Assembly: GCA_019828595.1 (NCBI GenBank)
Contig: JAHQRK010000007.1
Span: 1,240,001 to 1,304,000, forward strand
Direction of reading: 5' to 3'
Source: Aphanomyces cochlioides
Lineage: Eukaryota > Oomycota > Saprolegniomycetes > Saprolegniales > Verrucalvaceae
Length of the DNA: 64,000 nt
Part shown: piece after piece, positions 56,196-64,000 of the stretch
Position numbering within the stretch: position 1 is the first letter of the stretch
How the letters are laid out: every line of letters starts with the position of its first letter
Position numbers and translations under genes: made by a program
Notes under the pieces: generated by a model
What the model was told of the DNA's origin: nothing
Databases searched by the model: none
Seen by the model: the letters and a program-made list of their open reading frames with translations, nothing else

Positions 56196-58586
56196 CTATT
56201 CACTGTCATACTCTGATGAATTGTTTTCGTCGGCATTGGATTCATCGTCAGTGTCACCTGGATTGCTGCTTTCATCATCGTCCTCATCTCTTTCCCACGC
56301 CACACTCGTCAAAAATGAAGCAATAACCTCTCGTTTTGTTGCAGTTGCTGCCTTGATGGCAGCTCGAGTTGGTATATCCCCAGAAACGTGCAAAATCCAC
56401 TTCACGACATCCAAGTGACCAGCCTCTGTGGCTGCAATAAGCACTCTTTCGCCCAGAACATGGCAAAAGGTTGTCGTCAGGTAGTTCAGGACGTATATGT
56501 GACCCATGCTTGCTGCAGCAGACATTGCATCTTCAATAGACCACTCATGGTTCAGATTCGTTACGAGCCATTCAACGACTGTTAGCCAGCCACCCCTTGC
56601 TGCCCAGTAAAGAGCTTTGGGTGATCCGGTCTCGCCTCTGTGCGCGTAAATGTACTTCGCGATGTCCAAGTGGCCATTACGGCACGCACCATCCATGGCA
56701 TCGGTCGTACAGCCCTCAAAGCAGTGCCTGTCAAGCCACTCGACAACGTAGAAGTGACCATTCGTCGCTGCTAGGTTCATGGCACCGACGGTGGGGCGTC
56801 CTTTGTGACTATGCAGATATTTCACAATATTCAAATGTCCATTGGCTGCAGCCTTGTCCATTGCAGCTGTGGGCGGCTGGATCCTTTTTTCAATAAGAGT
56901 TTGGACTATGCCAAGATGTCCTTTTGCAGCAGCCATGAGGAGAGTTTCTTCTGTGGCACCACTTGGGTTCAATGATATCGCAGTTTCAAATAGAGCACGA
57001 CGTCCATGTGCGGCAGCATACACAGCTGTATCCACAGCAGTGGCCAAGTTACCTTGCCGCACCAAAGGAAATAAACGCCTGAAGAGTTTATCGTCACAAT
57101 TCCATGCAGCATGTTCCAAGGCAGCAGCAGTTGGTTTATGGCCATGCTCCATTAAAAAGCCAGCGAGCTGCAAATTGCCATTCGAAACTGCCGCATCAAT
57201 AGCTTGACTCTTACGTCCTTGGTCTTTGTAACAATTCTTCACCAAGAATTCGACAATGGTGTGGTGGTTGTTTCGACTCGCACCTTCAATGGCAGCCTGA
57301 GTGCATCCTTCAGTCCTGTTGTGGTGTAAATAATTCACAATCTCCAAATGTCCCCTTGTTGCTGCACCATCCATTGCATTTTTCGTACATCCTTCCTTGC
57401 GGTTGGTATGTAAATATTTCACAATGTCCAAGTGTCCTCTTGCTGCGGCCACATCCATTGCACTCGGCGTGCATCCTTCCTTGCGATGCTCGTTCAAAAA
57501 TTGTACGACAGACAAGTGACCATTTGCAGCAGCATCGTCCATGGCGGCTGGAGTGCACCCAACATCACTGTTGTGATGCAAGAAGGCAACTATGTCGAGA
57601 TGTCCGTTGGCAGCAGCTGTGTCAATTGCTTTGACTGATGATTTGGCGATGTTACTCTGGTGTAAGAGCTGCACGATCTCCAAGTGGCCATCTGCTGCAG
57701 CTGCGTCAATGGCTCGATGCTGGCTTGCTACATCCGTATGCTCGAGGAGAAGCTGAATCACGTTGACATAACCTTTGGAAGCAGCGACATCCATTGAAAC
57801 TGGACCCCAATGAACTTGAACCTTCAACAGGAATGCCATGACATGGGCATAGCCATTCGATGCCGCAAGGGATAACGCTCGCCACGACTTGTTTCCTTTG
57901 GAATGAAGCCACTCAACCACATCAAGATGACCACCAGCTGCTGCTGCATCCATCGCATCGTCACCTGAAGTATTGGAGCGTTGCTTGTGAAGGAACTGAA
58001 CAATGTTCAAGTGTCCATTAGTAGCCGCCGCTACCATACTTGATGCGCCATCGGCAGGACAGTGCTTTTGAAGGAAATTGACCACTGGCATATGACCATG
58101 GCGAGCCGCCATATCAAGAGCATGGATTGATTGTCCCGGGTGGCGTATCGTACGTAGGTATGCTAGAACGTATAGATGTCCGGCCCAGGCAGCAATATCA
58201 ATCAGGAAGTAAGGAATCGTGCAGAGGTCGACAGCTTTGTGAATGAACTGCAGGAGAGGCAAGTCTCCCGAAATGATGGCATGGTAAACAAAGAGAACTT
58301 TCGTATGAGGGATGCTCGTAAAGAGGAGATACAATCGTGACGTTTGGTACAGCTCCAACCAAGGTGCAAGCACAGCACCAATCGATTTCCATGTTGCTTT
58401 GAGGTCGTACGAGTGGAATTTCGGCAGGGAGAGACGAGTCATGGGACGCATGTCCAAGAAAACACCAGGCTGGTAGTCCGTAATGAGCGTGAGGACATTT
58501 GGATAAAGAAACACTCGGCGAGAGACTGACGGCAGCGCAGTCAGTCGGCGCTTCATATCTTGGTGATCAACTCGAAGGTGCAGCAT
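56196..58586 (-). CDS. large intronless ankyrin-repeat protein
   Basis: One exon, 796 aa. After about 110 N-terminal residues of F-box-like helical sequence (VFLYPNVLTLITDYQPGVFL) come about 20 degenerate ankyrin repeats of the AMDxAAAxGHLDIVxFLHxN form (NAMDGAATRGHLEIVNYLHH, AAMDKAAANGHLNIVKYLHS). An acidic Ser/Asp tail follows. This repeat style is abundant in saprolegnialean genomes as a large family of unknown role. It differs from the multi-exon ankyrin gene at 20602 in lacking introns and in repeat sequence. Stop lies 51 bp from the convergent protease gene. Confidence 0.88.
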   Translation of the reverse strand: MLHLRVDHQDMKRRLTALPSVSRRVFLYPNVLTLITDYQPGVFLDMRPMTRLSLPKFHSYDLKATWKSIGAVLAPWLELYQTSRLYLLFTSIPHTKVLFVYHAIISGDLPLLQFIHKAVDLCTIPYFLIDIAAWAGHLYVLAYLRTIRHPGQSIHALDMAARHGHMPVVNFLQKHCPADGASSMVAAATNGHLNIVQFLHKQRSNTSGDDAMDAAAAGGHLDVVEWLHSKGNKSWRALSLAASNGYAHVMAFLLKVQVHWGPVSMDVAASKGYVNVIQLLLEHTDVASQHRAIDAAAADGHLEIVQLLHQSNIAKSSVKAIDTAAANGHLDIVAFLHHNSDVGCTPAAMDDAAANGHLSVVQFLNEHRKEGCTPSAMDVAAARGHLDIVKYLHTNRKEGCTKNAMDGAATRGHLEIVNYLHHNRTEGCTQAAIEGASRNNHHTIVEFLVKNCYKDQGRKSQAIDAAVSNGNLQLAGFLMEHGHKPTAAALEHAAWNCDDKLFRRLFPLVRQGNLATAVDTAVYAAAHGRRALFETAISLNPSGATEETLLMAAAKGHLGIVQTLIEKRIQPPTAAMDKAAANGHLNIVKYLHSHKGRPTVGAMNLAATNGHFYVVEWLDRHCFEGCTTDAMDGACRNGHLDIAKYIYAHRGETGSPKALYWAARGGWLTVVEWLVTNLNHEWSIEDAMSAAASMGHIYVLNYLTTTFCHVLGERVLIAATEAGHLDVVKWILHVSGDIPTRAAIKAATATKREVIASFLTSVAWERDEDDDESSNPGDTDDESNADENNSSEYDSE

Positions 58587-58730
58587 TGATTGAACTTATG
58601 GGAATTATTAATTTATAAAGGCTTGTGTACATCCACTAACTTATCACAACAAGGTTGTTGTCCAGCTATCAAAATATAATGTTTTACAGGTTGCTACAGT
58701 TTTGGCTCATCAATGAAAGGTTCGATCAAC

Positions 58731-60146
58731 TTAGGCAACTAGTGGCGGAACGTCGTCTTCTTCGTCGCTACTGACGTCCAAGATAGCAGCTTCCTTGGCC
58801 AGTGCTGCTGCGCTTTCATCGCCAATCTCTTCTTCTTCGTGGATATCAACGACTGGTGGGGCAGGAGGTGGAGTCGGTCGCGTTTCTTCGGCAGCTGGTT
58901 TTGCCTTAGGGACGGGCAGTTCGCGCTTTGGCTTGGTCTCACTAGTTGTGCTGGTTTCATGGCTGCTTTGTGTGGTCTTGTTCTCAGTGGTATCGTGGAC
59001 GCCAAGGGATTTGGCTCGGATTTCATCCCAATCGGGTTCTTCGCCTTCTTCATCTCGAATCAAGAAATCCACGAGCTTGTAAATCTGGTCACTCACTTCT
59101 TCATTCGATTCGACCAAGTGGGCATTGCGAACAATTGGGTACACCTTTTTCTGACGGAGGACATTGCGACCATTGCGTGATGAGCAGAGAAGGAGGAGAC
59201 ATTCGACAGCTTCTTTTCGCACTTGCACATCAGTTTCGCGCTTTTTCTTGGGACCAAGGACGGCAAGCACAGCAGAGCTCATGCCAACTTTCTCGTCACC
59301 TTCAAGAGGCTCTGGGCCAGCTAGTCGTCGCTGCAAGTGGGACACAATATCGAGCGTGTCGTAGAGGAAGAAGTGGTTGTCGCTGTCAAAACAGAGGTTT
59401 CGAAGAGCTTGAACGACGCCACGACGACGGATTACGTTGGGTGAATGAACTTGAGGCAGGAGGACATGGGTGAGTGATTGGACTTCTGCTGGGACATCTC
59501 CCTTGGGACGCAAGCGAAGAAGGAAATCACGACCTTCCTCGAGCTGTGTAATATTGGCAAGAATGTTCGCAACATATTGGTAGTCGTCGTCCCACTTGGG
59601 CTCGTTTGTCGTGGGGTCAATGCCATCCGGTTCAGGCTCGCTCTCGAGAAAGTTGACTGTCAACTTCTGCAAGATAATCTCACGAGCGCTGTACTTGGCG
59701 TCATTTGTTACGAGTGCTTTAGCACCTATGCATCCCGTCTATTAGATACGTGCAACCAAGACAGTATGTGTACCTTCTGGAGTTGTCGTCACATTCGCGA
59801 GGAGCATCATGGACAAATCCTTGTGTTGAAAGTCGGAATCGAGTTGGTTCATCAAACGGTTCACAATATCATGCTTGAGAGCATTTTCGCATGCACCAGG
59901 ATGCGTCGCTGTAATATTGACTAACGCATGGATCGCATCGCGCGCAATCGCATTCAAATCACCGATCATTCTGCAAAGCGCCTTGACTGCATCAGCCTTG
60001 ACGAGCTGCTGGATGCCGTTGTCCGAACCGGTCAATCCCACCACCAATTGTATCGCCGACTGACGGACGTCTGCCCGTGGGTTGGACAAGAACTCGACCA
60101 ATTCCTTCACTTCTGTCGGCACTTCACTTGACATCGCTTCAATCAA
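58731..60146 (-). CDS. HGH1: HGH1-like armadillo-repeat protein
   Basis: Two exons (60146-59774, 59725-58731), intron 48 nt, 455 aa; an in-frame ATG at 60134 is equally possible. Helical ARM-type repeats (ELVEFLSNPRADVRQSAIQL, DLSMMLLANVTTTPEGAKAL) lead into the diagnostic HGH1 region RRRGVVQALRNLCFDSDNHF and then KEAVECLLLLCSSRNGRNVL with VYPIVRNAHLVE. A Pro/Glu-rich acidic tail follows. Yeast HGH1 helps the TRiC/CCT chaperonin fold elongation factor 2. The ATCCGGAT-type motif at about 60176-60205 lies just upstream. Confidence 0.9.
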
Positions 60147-60294
60147 TCAATGGCGCTCCTTGACATTCATGTCAGTTATCCGGAAATATGACGGTATCCG
60201 GATAAGTGATGAAATGGACATTTCCAGAGAATTTCGGCTGGAAGAATGTTGGCATGGAAGGAATTATGGCATTAAGATGATTGAATCTATGGGT

Positions 60295-61803
60295 CTACTC
60301 GTGTTTGGTCTTGATATCCTTGCGCATGGGAATGAAGGAAAAGATAACCAAGAGGGCGACCAGGATAATGTGTCCTGAAAACTTGAGATTGATGTAGCCT
60401 TGGATCGAGTTGTCCCAACCGAGAGTAATAAATGGAAACGCAATGTAGTGGATGCCCAGGGCATTCGCCACCGAGCCAACCATGTCGTAAATACACTTCT
60501 TCGTGCCTTCAGAGCCATCAGCTTCGAGAAACCATGGACGCAATCGCTTGTGCGCCGCACGATTCACGAGTGTTGGAAGTGGCATGAGCATGAAAAACAT
60601 GTAATACCCTGGATAGAAGCCATGCCAAAATGCCGAGACAAAGTACGTGGCTGTGAGCGAGTTGTTGGTTCGGGTGTAGATGTACTTTTCGAGCCAGCCT
60701 TGAGTGATTCGATTCCACTTACGTGTACTATCTCGGTGGCATGAGGCAAGCTCGAATTCCCACACGTTCATGTACTGGACGCCGTTCCATCGAGGCGAGC
60801 CATCGTCTGCTTGTCCTTCGTAGCCAAAACCACACAATACAGTCGCACCTTCCGCAACTGTCCAGCAGCCATAGAAACGACACTTGAACAGGAAGAAAGT
60901 GACGTACAATGTCGCAATCTGCTGGTACCATGGGAGCGCAGCGACGTCTTCAGAGTAGAAGTTCGTGAAAGGAAAGTAAGGCGCACCAGTAGACATGATT
61001 CCGCAGTAGAAGAGGCCAATTGCAAGTTTCGATAGCCCAGCTTTCACTCTGCCAGGTCCGACGATCTTCGTGCCATTAGTAACATCAACATACTCCCGGA
61101 ACTCGAACGAAGGACCCGCAAGGAGGGTTGGGAAGGAGTATACGTAGCCAAGGTACTCGATCACTGATGGTAATTGATTGATGGCGAGGGCTCGACGAGT
61201 GGCAAATACCTTTGCAAGTGCCTTGTTGTCTGCTGGTGGATTTTTGATACGCTCGCTGTCGACAACACCGTCGTAATAGTTGAAAGCAAACGCAGTGAGC
61301 TTCATACACAGCACCATTTGAGCTCCAGAGATTTCCAATGTAACGCCCATGTAGTCGACGTACATGCGGTAAATATGTGAGAGCGAGAGGTAGCCCATAT
61401 TCCAAAAGAAGGCAATGGTGCCGATATGGCGGCGTGGTGCAGCCAGGATAATCACGTATGTCATAATGGCCATAATAAGGGTGTGAACCCATGATGACAC
61501 AAAGACAAATTGAGCAAAAAATATGCCCACCACAGTGGTAAACACGTGCTTCAAAATTGGCGACGGGATCAACGGAAAGAAGAGCGCGATGGGGTACGCA
61601 CCAAAGAGACACATCATGTATCGAAGGACATCCGCTGGTACGCCTGGTGACACCATGCTATCGACCACCGCATGCAACGCTTCAAACTTGAGTGGCGTCA
61701 ACAGATCACACACATAGGTAAATTGCGCTGTGTACGGTGCGGCTGCCACGTGAATCGCCTTCGCAAGAGGAAGAAATGTGTCCATCGCTCGCACGGCAGC
61801 CAC
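60295..61803 (-). CDS. MBOAT lysophospholipid acyltransferase
   Basis: Intronless, 502 aa with about 10 membrane segments. The family residues are visible: WNRITQGWLEKYIYTR (conserved Asn) and the catalytic His in SAFWHGFYPGYYMFF. The region ALAINQLPSVIEYLGYVYSF followed by FEFREYVD is typical of the LPLAT/Ale1 and LPCAT3 group of MBOAT proteins. It would re-acylate lysophospholipids in the ER (Lands cycle). The C-terminus KTKHE contains a KxKxx retrieval signal. The start at 61803 is the first ATG before the hydrophobic N-terminus. Confidence 0.92.
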   Translation of the reverse strand: MAAVRAMDTFLPLAKAIHVAAAPYTAQFTYVCDLLTPLKFEALHAVVDSMVSPGVPADVLRYMMCLFGAYPIALFFPLIPSPILKHVFTTVVGIFFAQFVFVSSWVHTLIMAIMTYVIILAAPRRHIGTIAFFWNMGYLSLSHIYRMYVDYMGVTLEISGAQMVLCMKLTAFAFNYYDGVVDSERIKNPPADNKALAKVFATRRALAINQLPSVIEYLGYVYSFPTLLAGPSFEFREYVDVTNGTKIVGPGRVKAGLSKLAIGLFYCGIMSTGAPYFPFTNFYSEDVAALPWYQQIATLYVTFFLFKCRFYGCWTVAEGATVLCGFGYEGQADDGSPRWNGVQYMNVWEFELASCHRDSTRKWNRITQGWLEKYIYTRTNNSLTATYFVSAFWHGFYPGYYMFFMLMPLPTLVNRAAHKRLRPWFLEADGSEGTKKCIYDMVGSVANALGIHYIAFPFITLGWDNSIQGYINLKFSGHIILVALLVIFSFIPMRKDIKTKHE

Positions 61804-62051
61804 TTTTCACGGTGTGACGACGGAGGTAGTTTACAAATGATGAACCCTGTATGTAGAGTCAACGAGACATCTGATTGGCTGGAAACATATGCCAATCAGT
61901 TTCCAATCATTTGATTGGGCAATGGGTTCTGGGAATGAATCTTTGACCGGAATATTTTGATTGGCTAAAAAGCTTTATTTATAGCCAATCATATTAGAGT
62001 TACAAATTTGCAATTTAGGTTTTCTTGTAAGGATCGGTTGGTCCGTGGAGG
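61804..62051. promoter_or_regulatory. CCAAT-box cluster upstream of MBOAT gene
   Basis: Four GATTGG/CCAATC motifs within about 120 bp (near 61871, 61912, 61959 and 61983, the last as GCCAATCAT), upstream of the minus-strand MBOAT gene and downstream of the zinc-finger gene. NF-Y-type factors bind CCAAT in eukaryotes, but binding here is not shown. Confidence 0.45.
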
Positions 62052-62735
62052 TCAATAGAAAAAGTAGTCGAGGACGCTAAAGTCGACGTCTGTGAGCTTG
62101 ATGTTCCTTATAAACTCTTCGTCCGAGTCTGTCATCGTAGCCTGCAAGCTCAAGAGGGAAAGTCGGTGCGTTATAGTACCTTCAGTTGCAGCGTCTGGCT
62201 CTTTTTGTTCGCGCGACGTTCGCTCTGCATCTTCAATGGGGTCGTAGCTTCCTCGCCTTGACGGTTGTCGCACTTCGTCCGATGCTTTTTTGGCCGACCG
62301 GTCGTCGCCTTCTGTGTCCCCCAGGAGCATTTGTCGACCATGGCGACTACAGTACCCTCCAGCTCGAGCTTGAGTGGTACAGTCAGGCACCTCGCACTTT
62401 CGCCCACCGCCATGGCGAATGCATTTTTGTCTTGCATGGGCCATGTTGGTGCAGCCAACTTCAGAGCATTTGTTGTTGCCAATCAATGCATTGTGCTTGC
62501 AGCAAAAACCTCCGAGCCATGTATTCTTATCGCAGCCGGGGGCTTGGCATGCTCGTTTGCCACCATGTTTGACGCATAGGTTGCGTGCATACACTTGGTT
62601 CCGGCAGTCGGCAACATTGCATTTGCCTCGATTGCGGTGGAAGTCGCATTTGTCGGTTCCGCCCGCGGGGGGATTGTGACAGCTATTGAAATAACATTGC
62701 ATGACGGGGGAAAAGTTGATCTGATGAATCACCAT
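62052..62735 (-). CDS. WRKY19-like C/H-rich zinc-finger protein
   Basis: Intronless, 227 aa. The first 135 residues hold five tandem zinc-binding modules of the form C-x4-C-x(n)-C-x2-H (CQAPGCDKNTWLGGFCCKH, CSEVGCTNMAHARQKCIRH, CEVPDCTTQARAGGYCSRH), the pattern of oomycete proteins annotated as WRKY19-like. A Ser/Arg/Glu-rich linker and an acidic C-terminus with a short hydrophobic end (DVDFSVLDYFFY) follow, perhaps an activation segment. Unlike true WRKY proteins there is no WRKYGQK motif. Role unknown; DNA binding is inferred from the finger modules. Confidence 0.85.
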   Translation of the reverse strand: MVIHQINFSPVMQCYFNSCHNPPAGGTDKCDFHRNRGKCNVADCRNQVYARNLCVKHGGKRACQAPGCDKNTWLGGFCCKHNALIGNNKCSEVGCTNMAHARQKCIRHGGGRKCEVPDCTTQARAGGYCSRHGRQMLLGDTEGDDRSAKKASDEVRQPSRRGSYDPIEDAERTSREQKEPDAATEGTITHRLSLLSLQATMTDSDEEFIRNIKLTDVDFSVLDYFFY

Positions 62736-62796
62736 GTCGCGGAGAGATGATCCTTGTCGTCAAACGGGTGCTTCCGTGACGTCGCCGAAATAGATC

Positions 62797-63210
62797 GTGC
62801 ATTCCACCCTCGGATTACACCAAGAGGTTGTCAAATGGGTCAACACGGCCGCGTTTACCCAACGAGATTGTGCCAGAGGCCCTCAGAAGGGTCGAATGGC
62901 GAGCAACGACAAGAGCAGATTCTTGAGGGAAGCAAGCTCCAACGTGGATTGTGTAGACTTCAACTTGAACCATTGCGACAACAACGTGGGACTGAAAAGA
63001 GTTGGCCATTCGCTTCTTTGCGCGACTCAATCAGGTGCTGCCTTCGCCTCTTACGATCCACCCTCGCGTGATTTCAATACAGCCATTTTGATATCACGCG
63101 CCGCGTCGTCCTGCCAACTGCCACGTGTTCAGATCAAGCTAGAGTCCCACGTGAACAAAGTCAAGGGCAACTTTGACAAAGCCGGTTGTGTTCCAGCTGG
63201 GTTTCAATGA
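62797..63210 (+). CDS. uncertain small gene
   Basis: An open frame of 137 codons with no recognisable motif. The segment from about 62896 (MASNDKSRFLREASS) is the more likely start if real. Nothing similar precedes or follows it in the window. It may be chance. No function can be suggested. Confidence 0.2.
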   Translation: MHSTLGLHQEVVKWVNTAAFTQRDCARGPQKGRMASNDKSRFLREASSNVDCVDFNLNHCDNNVGLKRVGHSLLCATQSGAAFASYDPPSRDFNTAILISRAASSCQLPRVQIKLESHVNKVKGNFDKAGCVPAGFQ

Positions 63211-64000
63211 CAACGATCGTGCAGCTCAACGACGGCTTCACTGCATTCTGCTAACAAAACAAAATTGTACAACTTGGACTTGACCATCCATTGCAACGAG
63301 ATATCTGGTGAAAGAATTGGCAAAAGAAGGGGCGTTGCCCTCACGTCATCGTGGCTCTGGTGCAAACTTGACGGAATTCAAGGGCTGTATGTCCATGGAG
63401 AAGAAGATGGCAAGGCAATCGAACCATTATATCATCCTTGTCATACAGGCATTCATCACTTTATGGCGACATGATGAGGAAGCCACGGCGGCAAATAACG
63501 TCAGTGTTGTGCTGAATTGAATCGTCGTCGATGGAGAGGAAGGTCTTGAGCATCTCTACGTAATCTCCCCAAAGGTTGCATGTGCCGGCTTTGTTGGGTT
63601 CAACAAAGACGAGCAATCAGACTTTAAGAAGCTTCTGTGGCGTTCCATTGCTGGTACGTTGGTCTTTCCTCCATGTTCTCATCAGATTGTCATCTCGCAT
63701 CCACTGGCAACGCATCTGCCCACTTAGGTAAACTTCTGCGTGAGCTCGTGGATGTTGACACTAGTCTTTCTGTCGCTATACTGGACAGCCCACACTGATC
63801 CCCTCGCGGCCACACTGCATCTGATCTTCTCGGTGAATTCTTTTCTCCTTCTCTCAAATATTCTCGCGCAGGTCGATCAGATTCGGACAAGTCAACAGGT
63901 TGAGTGGAACCCAAGTGTTGTGCGTTGTTTGTAAAGTGTGCACAAGTCGTACCATGGCTGATGATCTCATAGATCGCATCATTTTCGCACCATCGAGCTC
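63211..64000. other. window end, no gene resolved
   Basis: Several open segments on the plus strand (for example around 63265-63474, 63525-63650 and 63740-63930) might be exons of a gene running out of the window, but no frame gives recognisable domains and I could not join them with confidence. Confidence 0.25.

Overview
This window is nuclear DNA of a flagellated stramenopile, most likely a saprolegnialean oomycete of the Aphanomyces type. The reasons are spliceosomal introns of about 32-55 nt, very short intergenic distances, flagellar genes (lebercilin-like, DRC8), a WRKY19-like C/H-rich zinc-finger protein, a large intronless ankyrin protein with degenerate DAMD..GHL-type repeats, and a transmembrane pepsin-like protease. 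No prokaryotic or organellar feature was seen. Gene models were built by joining open frames across GT-AG (once GC-AG) introns. Most joined models give total lengths divisible by three. The exception is the long EAF1-like model, which is out by one base somewhere in its fifth exon, so read its coordinates as plus or minus 1.

Layout. (1) 1-7 kb is repeat-rich: a decayed pogo-type transposase cut by the window edge, a Stowaway-like MITE (1294-1888), a second small inverted-repeat element (1940-2222), a 73-bp hairpin (3020-3092), a decayed gag-like or unknown gene (about 3.9-4.9 kb) and a large inverted repeat (5.3-6.0 kb). (2) 7.4-22.3 kb is a tandem array of one two-gene module. It pairs a plus-strand gene for a putative Uma2/PD-(D/E)XK-like nuclease-fold protein with a convergent minus-strand ankyrin gene. 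About five copies are visible. Only the last (19347-22295) looks intact. The third nuclease-like copy is split by a three-level nest of DNA transposons: a 2.4-kb Harbinger inside a pogo-type element inside a plant-type (DD39D) mariner element, all three with recognisable terminal inverted repeats and target duplications. (3) 22.7-64 kb is dense host sequence with one conserved gene after another.

The host genes fall into a few themes. Membrane traffic and lipid: DHHC palmitoyltransferase, Bet1-like SNARE, PX protein, MBOAT acyltransferase. Cytoskeleton and flagellum: villin, lebercilin-like, DRC8/EFCAB2, a TPR protein, a coiled-coil protein. Protein quality control: CDC48/p97, HGH1-like, a membrane-anchored RanBP2-finger HECT ligase, a membrane aspartyl protease. 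Signalling: PKA catalytic subunit and an IQ-motif protein. Gene control: an EAF1/EP400-like protein with a degenerate SNF2 core, an R2R3 MYB, GGNBP2-like, WRKY19-like zinc finger. Metabolism: L-galactose dehydrogenase-like. Neighbours are often convergent with almost no spacer. One pair (24206-24209) overlaps by its stop codons and another is separated by 6 bp.

The best candidates for something undescribed are the repeated nuclease-like/ankyrin gene pair, the one-repeat-per-exon structure of its ankyrin partner, and the EAF1/EP400-like protein whose ATPase motifs have been lost.
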